Positions 1 through 8,308 of a stretch of DNA of 46,141 nt are shown here, one piece after another (the first letter of the stretch is position 1; each line of letters begins with the position of its first letter). Source of the DNA: a virus; IMG/VR virus record IMGVR_UViG_3300025168_013811, positions 1 through 46,141 of that record; one strand, written 5' to 3'. A model generated the notes under the pieces. That model had not been told where the DNA came from. It ran no database searches and saw only the letters and a program-made list of their open reading frames with translations. Both the position numbers and the translations under genes were made by a program.

Positions 1-1
1 T

Positions 2-100
2 CATTTCTGTTTTGAAATAGATGATGAATGGGTGGTAGGTTATGGATTAGATGATAATTCATTAAAAAGAAATTATAGAAACATTTATAAAATAAATTGA
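2..100 (+). CDS. C-terminal end of a purine (hypoxanthine-type) phosphoribosyltransferase, cut by the window edge
   Basis: Only the last 32 codons are present, read in the second frame from base 2 to the TGA at 98-100. The peptide contains FEIDDEWVVGYGLDD and then a KRNYRNIYKI-like tail. That is the classic C-terminus of hypoxanthine/guanine phosphoribosyltransferases, where the acidic residues and the 'VGYGLD' stretch form part of the base-binding and metal-binding site. These enzymes salvage free purine bases to nucleotides using PRPP, which suits a replication gene neighbourhood. The catalytic PRPP-binding part lies outside the window, so the exact base preference cannot be told. Confidence 0.7.
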   Translation, partial: HFCFEIDDEWVVGYGLDDNSLKRNYRNIYKIN

Positions 101-106
101 AAAAGA

Positions 107-138
107 TTAGGTTATATGAAATATATTCCTTATCTTTA
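107..138 (+). promoter_or_regulatory. Class A promoter-like motif (copy 1)
   Basis: TTAGG at 107-111, then exactly 18 bases, then TTATCTTTA at 130-138, with TG at spacer positions 6-7. The same layout recurs before the genes at 3248, 9210 and 23070. The gene downstream starts at 161, so this copy leaves about 22 bases of leader, unlike the other copies. Function is inferred from recurrence and position only. Confidence 0.5.
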
Positions 139-160
139 TATATAATAAAAAGAAAAAGTT

Positions 161-358
161 ATGAGAAAAGCAAAAGCACAATCTAGACGAATAAAATCAT
201 TAATAGCATATCCAGATGCTAAAAAACATCAATTGATTAGTTTTATCAAATCAGGAGTTAGAATATTTGGTTATATTTTACTAACAGTTGATATAACAAC
301 AGCAGTTATTGTTTTAGCATTAAGTGAAGGATTAGGAATTTTTGAAGAACTAGTTTAA
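161..358 (+). CDS. Small single-pass membrane protein, unknown function
   Basis: A 65-residue protein with a basic N-terminal half (many Lys/Arg in residues 1-40) and one hydrophobic stretch at about residues 35-56, predicted as a single transmembrane helix near the C-terminus. Its TAA is immediately followed by the ATG of the DNA polymerase at 359, so the two are probably co-transcribed from the class A promoter at 107-138. No family recognised. Small basic membrane proteins next to replication genes are common in T4-like phages but no role can be assigned. Confidence 0.6.
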   Translation: MRKAKAQSRRIKSLIAYPDAKKHQLISFIKSGVRIFGYILLTVDITTAVIVLALSEGLGIFEELV

Positions 359-2842
359 ATGTATCAAGCAATAGCATATCACAAACGTACTAATAAAGTA
401 CACATATGGGATGACCAAAAAGGTCATATTGAAGTAGATTATAAGCCTTATGCTTATCGTAAATCAAATTACGGTAAATTTGTAGCATTAGATGGCAAAC
501 AAGTAGAAAAGGTTTACAATCCAGATCCTGGTGATCGAAGTTTATATGAAGTTGATATCAATCCAGAAATGAGAACATTGATTGATATGTATACAGATTC
601 AGATGAAGCATCAGTAGGACATACTCCATTGTTTATTGATATTGAAGTAGATATCGAATCCGGGTTTCCAACACCAGAAAAGGCAGAAAATGAAGTTACA
701 TCAATTGCAATATTTGATGAAGCAGGTAAGCAAAGATGTGTATGGATTTTAGATAAAGATCAAGTTGTTGATAATGTTGTACAGCCCGGATATGAAGTTA
801 CTTCATGCTCAGATGAGAGAATATTGTTAGCTAGATTTTTAAACAAGTATCAAGAAATTAGACCTACTTTAATAACTGGTTGGAATATAGACTTTTTTGA
901 TATTCCATACTTGTACAATAGAATGGTAAGGATATTAGGAGAAAAACAAGCAAGAGGGTTATCTCCAATTAATGATGTTATTTGGCTAAAACATAGAAAT
1001 AGATATAGAATATCTGGTGTATCATGTTTAGACTATATGGCACTTTATAAGAACTTTACTTATAATCAAGAATCAAGTTATTCACTTGAAGCTATATCAC
1101 AAAAAGAATTAGGTAAAGGTAAGATGAAATATGAAGGCTCATTAAATGATTTGATGAGAGATGATATACAAGGTTATATTGATTACAACATGAATGATGT
1201 TGATTTGGTATGGGAAATAGATCAAAAAATGAAGTTGATGGATTTGGCTAGAAGTATATGTCATAAAGGACATGTTCCATATGAAGATTTTTTATTTCCA
1301 ACTAGATATTTAGATGGAGCTGCTTTAACATATTTGAAACGATTAGATATTGTTTCTCCTAGTAGAAAATTAAGAAAATCAGATGAACCATTAGAGTTAC
1401 TAGGAGCATATGTAAAGGCACCTAATCCAGGTAGATATAAGTGGGTTTACGACCTCGATTTAACATCTCTGTATCCTAGTATCATCATGACATTGAATGT
1501 TTCTCCAGAAACTAAAGTAACTAAATTACAGAAGTTTAATGGCCATGCATATGTAAAAAATAAAGGACAACATTATTCTGATGAATGGAATGGTTGGGAA
1601 ACTAGTCAAGACTTAAGAGAATATTTAGAAAAGAATAAATATTCAATTGCCGCTAATGGTGTTGTATATGATACTCAAATTAAAGGATTTCTGCCAAGTA
1701 TATTGGATAAATGGTTTAATGAAAGAGTTGAATATAAAAATTTAAGAAAGAAATATGAAGCCGAAGGAGATGATGTTAAAGCAGAATATTTTGATAGGAT
1801 GCAATTGGTAACTAAAATTTTATTGAATTCATTTTATGGAGTATTAGGTAATCCTGGTTTTAGATTTTTTGATCCAGACAATGCTGTTGCAATTACAAGT
1901 ACAGGACAGCAATTGATTAAGTTCACAGCTGATATTGGAAATAAGTTTTATATAAGAGAATTAGGTCTAGAAAAAGATTATTGTATTTATACAGATACAG
2001 ATTCAACTTTCTTTTCATCATTACCAATCATTAAACATAGGTATCCGGATTTTGATATAACAGATGAAAAATGGATGGCTGATAAAACAATTGAAATTGC
2101 GGATGAAGTCCAAGACTTTATGAATAGGTCATATGATATATACGGTAAACGATTTCATAATGTAGATACTCATAGATTTGATATTAAACAAGAAAATGTT
2201 GCCAAGGCTGGTTTATGGATTGCCAAAAAAAGATATGCACAATGGATTATTAATGTTGAAGGTCATACGGTATCAAAATTAGATGTGAAAGGATTAGATG
2301 TTGTTAGGTCATCCTTTCCTCCATCATTTAGGAAGTTCATGGCACAGATATTAGAAGATATATTGAATGATATTGATAAGGTAACATTAGATCAAAAGAT
2401 TCTTGACTTTAAAGAACATATGAAAACATTACCATTAATGGAAGTGATGTTTCCGATTGGAGTTAAGAATGTTAAAAAGTATACAAGAAAAGGCGATGAG
2501 CCATTTGCAGTAAGAATGAAGGGTACGCCAGTACATGTTAAATCTGCTTTAAATTATAATGACATGTTACGTCATCATAAGATAAAAACAATTCGTGGTA
2601 TTATTAATGGTGAAAAAATTAAATGGACATATTTGACAAATAACAATATGGGTTTAGAAACAATGGCATTAAAAGGATATGATGACCCGGTGCCAATAGA
2701 AAAATTTGTAGAACAGCATATTAATCATAATAAAGTTTTCAAATCAGCATTTGCAAACAAATTGAATGATTTTTATGGTGCAATGAAATGGGGGAAGGTC
2801 CCCGAAAATAATAACTTAGGGAAATTTTTTGCATTCGACTAA
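359..2842 (+). CDS. 43: Family B DNA polymerase, T4 gp43 type
   Basis: 827 residues (T4 gp43 is 898). It is the replicative DNA polymerase with 3'-5' proofreading. Exonuclease motifs are present: Exo I FIDIEVD (Asp94, Glu96), Exo II GWNIDFFDIPYLYNR (Asn176, Asp181) and Exo III YNMNDVD (Asp280). Polymerase motif A is DLDLTSLYPSI (Asp367), motif B is KILLNSFYG (486-494) and motif C is YTDTDS (Asp546, Asp548). All catalytic acids are intact, so both activities should work. It begins directly after the stop of the upstream small ORF. In T4 gene 43 follows 45-44-62-regA; here it lies before that cluster, with three genes in between. Family assignment is certain. Confidence 0.97.
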   Translation: MYQAIAYHKRTNKVHIWDDQKGHIEVDYKPYAYRKSNYGKFVALDGKQVEKVYNPDPGDRSLYEVDINPEMRTLIDMYTDSDEASVGHTPLFIDIEVDIESGFPTPEKAENEVTSIAIFDEAGKQRCVWILDKDQVVDNVVQPGYEVTSCSDERILLARFLNKYQEIRPTLITGWNIDFFDIPYLYNRMVRILGEKQARGLSPINDVIWLKHRNRYRISGVSCLDYMALYKNFTYNQESSYSLEAISQKELGKGKMKYEGSLNDLMRDDIQGYIDYNMNDVDLVWEIDQKMKLMDLARSICHKGHVPYEDFLFPTRYLDGAALTYLKRLDIVSPSRKLRKSDEPLELLGAYVKAPNPGRYKWVYDLDLTSLYPSIIMTLNVSPETKVTKLQKFNGHAYVKNKGQHYSDEWNGWETSQDLREYLEKNKYSIAANGVVYDTQIKGFLPSILDKWFNERVEYKNLRKKYEAEGDDVKAEYFDRMQLVTKILLNSFYGVLGNPGFRFFDPDNAVAITSTGQQLIKFTADIGNKFYIRELGLEKDYCIYTDTDSTFFSSLPIIKHRYPDFDITDEKWMADKTIEIADEVQDFMNRSYDIYGKRFHNVDTHRFDIKQENVAKAGLWIAKKRYAQWIINVEGHTVSKLDVKGLDVVRSSFPPSFRKFMAQILEDILNDIDKVTLDQKILDFKEHMKTLPLMEVMFPIGVKNVKKYTRKGDEPFAVRMKGTPVHVKSALNYNDMLRHHKIKTIRGIINGEKIKWTYLTNNNMGLETMALKGYDDPVPIEKFVEQHINHNKVFKSAFANKLNDFYGAMKWGKVPENNNLGKFFAFD

Positions 2843-2877
2843 TGATTTTAATAATAATTAAATAAAGGAGAAAGATT

Positions 2878-3201
2878 ATGGAAATAATTATGACAGTGCT
2901 AATTACATTAATAGTTGTGGCTTTAATAGTTGCAGTTATTAATTTGGTTAGGTTGAACAAAAAAGCTCAAGAACATGATATGCTTCAAATGGAAGTAATG
3001 GATGTTCAAAATAGACTTGATCGAATGATTGAAAAGCTTGAAATTGATTTACGTAAAAGTGATGACGATTTACAAAAAGATTATGTAGATCGAATTAACG
3101 GGTGGGTATCATCCACCGATCGTAGATTTGATTATCTTGCAAGTGATATTAACAAATTAAATGAGACAGTAAATCCAAATTCGGATATACTAAAAAAGTA
3201 G
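2878..3201 (+). CDS. Membrane-anchored coiled-coil protein, unknown
   Basis: 107 residues. An N-terminal hydrophobic helix (about residues 3-24, rich in Ile/Val/Leu) is followed by a charged, heptad-like region (about 28-70) likely to form a coiled coil, and a polar tail. The start is supported by a good Shine-Dalgarno, AAAGGAG, about 8 bases upstream of the ATG. It looks like a membrane-tethered scaffold or a small inner-membrane protein. No family is recognised and function is unknown. Confidence 0.65.
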   Translation: MEIIMTVLITLIVVALIVAVINLVRLNKKAQEHDMLQMEVMDVQNRLDRMIEKLEIDLRKSDDDLQKDYVDRINGWVSSTDRRFDYLASDINKLNETVNPNSDILKK

Positions 3202-3209
3202 TTAAATAA

Positions 3210-3241
3210 TTAGGTCGTTTGCAAAAAATTTCTTATATTAA
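3210..3241 (+). promoter_or_regulatory. Class A promoter-like motif (copy 2)
   Basis: TTAGG at 3210-3214, 18-base spacer with TG at positions 6-7, then TTATATTAA at 3233-3241. The ATG of the next gene is at 3248, only six bases beyond the box. A transcript initiated at normal distance would have almost no 5' leader. Confidence 0.55.
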
Positions 3242-3247
3242 ATTAAT

Positions 3248-3685
3248 ATGATAGGATTTAGAAAACATTGGTATGGTAAAGAATGTGAAGGCAGATTAAC
3301 AGATGTTGAAACATTATTTATAGCCGACATTACAGTAAAAGGAGTAGATATGGAAAAGATGCCTCATATCTATTTTTGTTCTGGAGCAGTAGAACAATTG
3401 ATAAAAGATAAAGGTGATTTGAATTGGGATTGGATGAATAAATTTATTGATAGAACAGGTATAACAATAAGCTTAGAATGTGAACCTCTTATGTTACATA
3501 ATATTCCAGATATGATTAGAATCAAGACTCATATCATGTATATGATTTCTTTAAAAGAAGTTGGGTTATTAAAGAAAAATGATAGTATAAAAGTTGTACA
3601 TGCTCCATATAGTTTATATTGTACAAGTATACAAAATATGCAAAAGGTTACACCTGATGATTATAAATACGATAGATATGAATAA
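3248..3685 (+). CDS. Conserved-looking phage protein, unknown function
   Basis: 145 residues, no membrane segment, several Trp, His and Cys residues. I do not recognise a family. It follows a class A promoter motif with no leader, and its last eight bases overlap the start of the glycosyltransferase at 3678, suggesting translational coupling. The position between DNA polymerase and the glycosyltransferase/transglycosylase pair could mean a role in DNA metabolism or modification, but that is context only. Confidence 0.6.
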   Translation: MIGFRKHWYGKECEGRLTDVETLFIADITVKGVDMEKMPHIYFCSGAVEQLIKDKGDLNWDWMNKFIDRTGITISLECEPLMLHNIPDMIRIKTHIMYMISLKEVGLLKKNDSIKVVHAPYSLYCTSIQNMQKVTPDDYKYDRYE

Positions 3686-4739
3686 AATTTGGATAGTAGA
3701 TTTAGAAGCTGTAGAGAGTAGATACACTGGTCAATGGAAAACTCATATTCCACAAATATTAGAAGTACAATCTCTTATACATGATAAGTATGAAATAGAA
3801 GTTATTGAAGGACCAATTGATATACCAGAAGCAACAACACCTGGTGCATTTTTAAATTTTGGTGGCACTAACATATATAAAAGTGCTCAAATGGAAAAGA
3901 TAAGTAGATTGTTTTGTGAAGGGGAAGTTAAAGACGGCGATCACTTTATTTATACTGATGCATGGAATCCAACTATTATTCAATTGAAGTATATGAGTCA
4001 ATTATTAAATATTCCAATTATGATACATGGATTTTGGCATGCAGGTAATTATGATAAAAATGATTTTTTAGGTAGATTGATTAATAGTCAATGGGTTAAG
4101 ACATTTGAAAAGTCATTAGCTCAGGCAATAGATTATAATTGGTTTGCATCTGATTATCATTTAAATATGTTTAGAAAGAATTTTGGATTTAAAGAAATTG
4201 AATTGTTTAGAACAGGTTGGCCAATGGAATATTTAGAAGATACATTTACTCCAGTAGAAAAGAGGGATATTATATTATTTCCGCATAGGATTGCACCGGA
4301 GAAACAATTAAATATATTTAAAGACTTAGCAAAAGAATTGCCTGAATATGAATTTATAGTATGCCAAGAATTTGAGTTTACTAAGGCTCAATATCATAAA
4401 TTATTAGAAAGTGCTAAAATAGTATTTTCTGCTAATCTTCAAGAAACATTAGGTATATCATGTTATGAAGGAGCGTTAGCTGGAGCATTACCAATGGTTC
4501 CAGATAGATTAAGTTATTCAGAAATGTATGTCGATGATTTTAAATATCCTAGTGAATGGACAAAATCTTGGACTTCATATAAAAGACATAAACAATTATT
4601 AGTTAATGAAATAAAAATATGGATATCAAGATATGATGAAATAATAAAGAGTAAAAAATTGAACAAATTAACAACATTTTTACATGAGAATTATTTTTCA
4701 TGTAATGGATTAAAAAAAGTATTATTTGATGGAGAATAA
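3678..4739 (+). CDS. GT-B fold (GT4-like) glycosyltransferase in the replication region
   Basis: 353 residues from the ATG at 3678. An upstream in-frame start would overlap the previous gene heavily, and the peptide from 3678 begins with a proper strand (MNKIWIVDLEAVE). The C-terminal half has the GT4 nucleotide-sugar site: FPHRIAPEKQ (R...EK) and then an acidic-Gly pattern, ETLGISCYEGALAGALPMVP, equivalent to the E-x7-E motif. It transfers a sugar from an activated donor; the acceptor is unknown. It lies some 6.5 kb from the glycan block, between replication genes, and overlaps the TGT-like gene by 11 bases. A DNA-base or DNA-linked acceptor is therefore possible, but this is inference. Confidence 0.75.
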   Translation: MNKIWIVDLEAVESRYTGQWKTHIPQILEVQSLIHDKYEIEVIEGPIDIPEATTPGAFLNFGGTNIYKSAQMEKISRLFCEGEVKDGDHFIYTDAWNPTIIQLKYMSQLLNIPIMIHGFWHAGNYDKNDFLGRLINSQWVKTFEKSLAQAIDYNWFASDYHLNMFRKNFGFKEIELFRTGWPMEYLEDTFTPVEKRDIILFPHRIAPEKQLNIFKDLAKELPEYEFIVCQEFEFTKAQYHKLLESAKIVFSANLQETLGISCYEGALAGALPMVPDRLSYSEMYVDDFKYPSEWTKSWTSYKRHKQLLVNEIKIWISRYDEIIKSKKLNKLTTFLHENYFSCNGLKKVLFDGE

Positions 4740-5976
4740 ACAAAAAGAATTTATATATTTTCCTTCCTTATCAGCAGGAGGGTTTGCATCATCATTAATA
4801 AAAGATGACAAGTTGTCATCAGGTACAACATGTAGATTTTATGATGATAGTTATCCAGAGAAATTTAGACATAAAGCATTTCTGTTAACAGCGGGTCATT
4901 ATTATAAGAAAATGGATGCACGTGAGCAATTTGGATTAGGTAAAGATACATTAGTGTTTGGTGACTCAGGAGGTTATCAGATTGCAACAGGTGCATTAAA
5001 GTATAGTGATGATTTAAGAGAAAAGATATTTCATTGGTTAGAAGCCAATTCAGATGTAGCAGCTAATTTAGATATACCACCTAAAACAGTTTATGAAAAT
5101 CAATTTGCAAAATGTGCAGATATTAGTTTTGATAATTTTGCATGGTTTGAAAAACATCAATCAGGTAAGACTAAGTACTTAAATATGTTACAAGGTTCAA
5201 ATCCTAATGAATATGAATGGTGGTATCATAAATTTAAACATTTTGAATTTAATGGATGGGCAATAGGAGGACCGCAGAAATTGGTTGATTTTATGTGGGC
5301 ATTAGCATTAATGTTAAAAAATAGAGAATTTGAAAAGGTAAATTTAGAATACTTACATTTGTTAGGAATATCTAAAATATCAGATTTCTTTATTTTATCT
5401 ACAATACAAAAATGTTTGAATAAACATTATGGTAATAGAATTGTTGTTACAACAGATTCAAGTTCACCTGGTCAATATCCTGTATATGGGACGTATTTAC
5501 ATTCTCATAATTTTAAGAAATTGTCATTTACAGATGTATACATGCCAAAAGGCACAAAAGATGATGATGGAAATATTACTCCATTAGTAGAAGATAAAGT
5601 TCCAGATTTACAACTTGATCAATTAGTTCCATGTAGTTTAGATTGTCCTGCATGTAAAGATTTTAATTGGGGAATGTTAGATGCATATAATAAAGATGCC
5701 GTTCCAAGAATGGTGTTACATAATGTACATGTATTTCAAAATACAATCAAAGAAGTAAATAAATTAGTAGCAGCTCATAAAGATGTTGCTCAATATGTTG
5801 TTCCAAATAATTTAGCAGGAGTGTTAAAAAGCATTTATGAAATGTTTGAAGATCCTGATAAAGCTATTACGACATACGAAAAATATAAACAATACTATCA
5901 GAAATTTGGAGGACAGAGTATATCAACAATTAATATAGATAAGTTTAACCAATTTTTTGAACAAAAAGCGAAATAA
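4729..5976 (+). CDS. tRNA-guanine transglycosylase superfamily protein, DpdA-like candidate
   Basis: 415 residues from the ATG at 4729. TGT-family signatures appear in order: FGDSGGYQ (residues 78-84; Asp79 corresponds to the catalytic-site Asp of the DSGGFQ motif), GWAIGGP (176-182), LHLLGIS (209-215), TTDSSSP (241-247; Asp243 may be the nucleophile) and a Cys cluster C302-x3-C-x2-C309 that could bind zinc. TGTs exchange guanine for a 7-deazaguanine in tRNA; the DpdA branch does this in DNA and is found in phages, where it protects DNA from restriction. Its place among replication genes favours the DNA role. No queC/D/E or folE gene is visible here, so the base would come from the host or from genes outside. 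tRNA TGT remains possible. Confidence 0.75.
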   Translation: MENKQKEFIYFPSLSAGGFASSLIKDDKLSSGTTCRFYDDSYPEKFRHKAFLLTAGHYYKKMDAREQFGLGKDTLVFGDSGGYQIATGALKYSDDLREKIFHWLEANSDVAANLDIPPKTVYENQFAKCADISFDNFAWFEKHQSGKTKYLNMLQGSNPNEYEWWYHKFKHFEFNGWAIGGPQKLVDFMWALALMLKNREFEKVNLEYLHLLGISKISDFFILSTIQKCLNKHYGNRIVVTTDSSSPGQYPVYGTYLHSHNFKKLSFTDVYMPKGTKDDDGNITPLVEDKVPDLQLDQLVPCSLDCPACKDFNWGMLDAYNKDAVPRMVLHNVHVFQNTIKEVNKLVAAHKDVAQYVVPNNLAGVLKSIYEMFEDPDKAITTYEKYKQYYQKFGGQSISTINIDKFNQFFEQKAK

Positions 5977-5977
5977 T

Positions 5978-6691
5978 ATGAAAAAGAATGAATTATTAAA
6001 TTTTGTAGGCCGGTATCATCTTGCCGGAGCAACTACATCAGTAAAATGGATTGCAAAAGATGGAAAATTACATACAGAATTTATTACAGATGACCAAAAT
6101 GTAATAGGAACAGTTAATGCAAATTTAGATTTAGGAGAACATCAATTAGGTGTTTATGCAACTCCTAGTTTAGTAAAAATGTTATCTGCAGTAGGTGATG
6201 ATTTAGATGTAAAAGTAAATGGTGTTGGTAAAACAGCTGTTAGTATGAAGATTAAAGATAAAGATGTTAATATGATATTCATGTTAGCTGATCTATCAGT
6301 TATAAGACAAGTTCCGGATCTAAAAAATACACCAGATTGGAATGCATCAATTGAAATATCTAAAGATTTTACTAATAAGTTTATTAAAGCCAAAAATGCA
6401 TTACCAGAATCTGAAAATTTTGGTATTAAGTGTAGTAATGAAACAGTTGAAATGATTATAAATTATTCGACAATTAATACTAATAGAATTAAATTTGACG
6501 TAGCTGCTCCAAGTAGTACAGATATGTCAGTTATTTGTTTTTCATCAACTTTATTTAAGGAAATATTACAATCAAATAAAGATGCAGAATCAGGTAAATT
6601 AGAAGTATCAAGTGCAGGATTAGCAAGAGTATCATTTACAGGTAAAGATTATTCATCTACATATTACTTAGTACAATTACAAACAGCATAA
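5978..6691 (+). CDS. 45: DNA polymerase sliding clamp, T4 gp45 type
   Basis: 237 residues from the ATG at 5978 (T4 gp45 is 228), starting one base after the previous stop. A longer in-frame start (TTG) would only add a basic overlap. The sequence shows the repetitive beta/alpha pattern of processivity clamps, an opening MKKNELLNFVGRY helix, and the typical last strand YYLVQLQ that faces the clamp surface. Gene order (45, then 44, then 62) matches T4, which strengthens the call. It forms the trimeric ring that holds the polymerase on DNA and, in T4, also activates late transcription. Confidence 0.88.
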   Translation: MKKNELLNFVGRYHLAGATTSVKWIAKDGKLHTEFITDDQNVIGTVNANLDLGEHQLGVYATPSLVKMLSAVGDDLDVKVNGVGKTAVSMKIKDKDVNMIFMLADLSVIRQVPDLKNTPDWNASIEISKDFTNKFIKAKNALPESENFGIKCSNETVEMIINYSTINTNRIKFDVAAPSSTDMSVICFSSTLFKEILQSNKDAESGKLEVSSAGLARVSFTGKDYSSTYYLVQLQTA

Positions 6692-7128
6692 TGAAAGTAA
6701 AGTTTAAGAAATTAGTAGATACGGTGACAATTCCATCATATGCAAAGTCTGGCGATGCTGGATTAGATATGGTTGCAACTAAACATACAATAAATACAGA
6801 TCACAACTTTATTCAATATCATACAGGTATTGCAATAGAAATACCAGAAGGACATGTAGGATTATTATTTCCAAGATCATCAATATCAAAAACAGATTTG
6901 AGATTGGCAAATGGTGTTGGAGTAATAGATTCAGGATATAGAGGAGAAGTTGTATTTAGATATAAGTTTAAAAAGGATACATATTTTGCAGGAATGAAAA
7001 GATATGAAGATGGAGATAGAGTAGGTCAATTAATAATAATTCCAATACCACAAATAGATCTTGAAGAAGTTTCTGAATTAACAGATACGGATAGAGGTGA
7101 TGGTGGATTTGGATCAACAGGTAATTAA
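6691..7128 (+). CDS. dut: Deoxyuridine triphosphatase (dUTPase)
   Basis: 145 residues, the usual size of trimeric dUTPases. All five motifs are present: SGDAGLD (20-26), PRSSISK (61-67), GVIDSGYRGEV (76-86, catalytic Asp80 and Tyr83), GDRVGQLI (108-115) and the C-terminal RGDGGFGSTG (135-144) that closes over the substrate. It hydrolyses dUTP to dUMP, preventing uracil incorporation and feeding dTMP synthesis. The ATG overlaps the clamp stop codon, and the gene is wedged between gp45 and gp44, so dUTPase and replisome proteins should be made together. Confidence 0.96.
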   Translation: MKVKFKKLVDTVTIPSYAKSGDAGLDMVATKHTINTDHNFIQYHTGIAIEIPEGHVGLLFPRSSISKTDLRLANGVGVIDSGYRGEVVFRYKFKKDTYFAGMKRYEDGDRVGQLIIIPIPQIDLEEVSELTDTDRGDGGFGSTGN

Positions 7129-7129
7129 T

Positions 7130-8056
7130 ATGTTTGGAAATCAAGAACACACATTATGGGTAGAAAAGTTTAGACCCGGTACATTAGATGGTTATGTCGG
7201 TAATGAAGATATAATTGATAAGGTTAAAATTTATATAGAATCAGGAGATGTTCCTCATTTGTTATTTTATGGAGGAGCAGGTACAGGTAAGACTACATTG
7301 GCTAAAATTATTGCAAATAATGTAGATGCAGATATTATGTATATAAATGCATCAGATGAAAATAATATTGAAACGGTTAGAACTAAGATTAAGAGTTATG
7401 CTAGTACTGTTGGATTTAAACAATGGAAAATTGTTATATTAGATGAGGCAGATTATATGACTCCTAATGGCCAAGCTGCATTAAGAAATTTAATGGAGAC
7501 CTTTTCGAAAACAACTAGATTCATATTAACATGTAATTATGTTGAAAAGATTATAGACCCTATCCAATCCAGATGTCAGGTATTTGGAATAACTCCCCCT
7601 AATAAAAAAGAGGTTGCAAAAAGAATTGTATCAATATTAGAAGAACTTGAAGTGTCATATGATAATACAGACCTTGTTACAATTATAAACGCCGGCTATC
7701 CTGATATTAGAAGGGTATTAAATGGCTGTCAGAGGCAGGTTATTAATGGAGTCTTAAAAATAGATGATACTAGTGTCATGCAAGCAAATTATATGAGCAA
7801 ACTAGTTGAGATGATAAAAACTGATGATAAGAAATCAGCATTTAAAAACATTAGACAATTAATTAATGACAGTAAGGTAAAAGACTTTTCCGCATTACAC
7901 AAATATTTATTTGATGAAGTAGATAGTTATGCAACAGGTCATATAGCAGGTGTTATATTAATATTAGCAGAATCACAATATCAGGATTCATTTGCAGTCG
8001 ATAAAGAATTACATATCATGTCTACAATAGTAAAATTATTAAACGAATTAAAATAA
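7130..8056 (+). CDS. 44: Clamp loader ATPase large subunit, T4 gp44 type
   Basis: 308 residues from the ATG at 7130, one base after the dUTPase stop. An upstream in-frame start would overlap dut, and the peptide from 7130 leads straight into the family's WVEKFRP opening. Walker A is GGAGTGKTT (48-56), Walker B is VILDEAD (102-108) and the sensor/arginine-finger motif is QSRCQ (Arg148). It is a AAA+ ATPase that, with gp62, opens the clamp and loads it on primer-template DNA. The gene is followed by a small zinc-ribbon gene and then gp62. Confidence 0.95.
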   Translation: MFGNQEHTLWVEKFRPGTLDGYVGNEDIIDKVKIYIESGDVPHLLFYGGAGTGKTTLAKIIANNVDADIMYINASDENNIETVRTKIKSYASTVGFKQWKIVILDEADYMTPNGQAALRNLMETFSKTTRFILTCNYVEKIIDPIQSRCQVFGITPPNKKEVAKRIVSILEELEVSYDNTDLVTIINAGYPDIRRVLNGCQRQVINGVLKIDDTSVMQANYMSKLVEMIKTDDKKSAFKNIRQLINDSKVKDFSALHKYLFDEVDSYATGHIAGVILILAESQYQDSFAVDKELHIMSTIVKLLNELK

Positions 8057-8065
8057 GAGACCATT

Positions 8066-8308
8066 ATGGCAAAGTTAGTAGGTTTAGATGGTAAACCGCA
8101 GGGATCACGATTAGATCCATCAAAATTAAAAGATATCACATGTGACCAATGTGGAAGTAAATATTTTAGAGCAGTTAACGCATTTAAACGAATTTCAGCA
8201 CTATTATCACAAACTGGTAAAGAACAAATTGTTCCAGTACCGACATTTAGATGTGATGAATGTGGATTTATCAATGAAGAATTTAGACCAATTGAAGAAA
8301 TTAAATAA
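8066..8308 (+). CDS. Small zinc-ribbon protein between clamp-loader genes
   Basis: 80 residues with two CxxC knuckles, TCDQCGSK (about 26-33) and RCDECGFI (about 63-70), about 34 residues apart: a four-cysteine zinc ribbon. A weak AGAGACC sequence lies before the ATG. It sits between the genes for gp44 and gp62 and overlaps the latter by 35 bases. Function is unknown; a DNA-binding or replisome-accessory role would fit the context, but nothing in the sequence proves it. Confidence 0.7.
   Translation: MAKLVGLDGKPQGSRLDPSKLKDITCDQCGSKYFRAVNAFKRISALLSQTGKEQIVPVPTFRCDECGFINEEFRPIEEIK

Noticed and set aside
3594-3677. Longer N-terminus for the 3678 glycosyltransferase
   Set aside because: It would overlap the 3248 gene by 92 bases and adds residues unlike a glycosyltransferase start; the ATG at 3678 gives the normal 8-base overlap.
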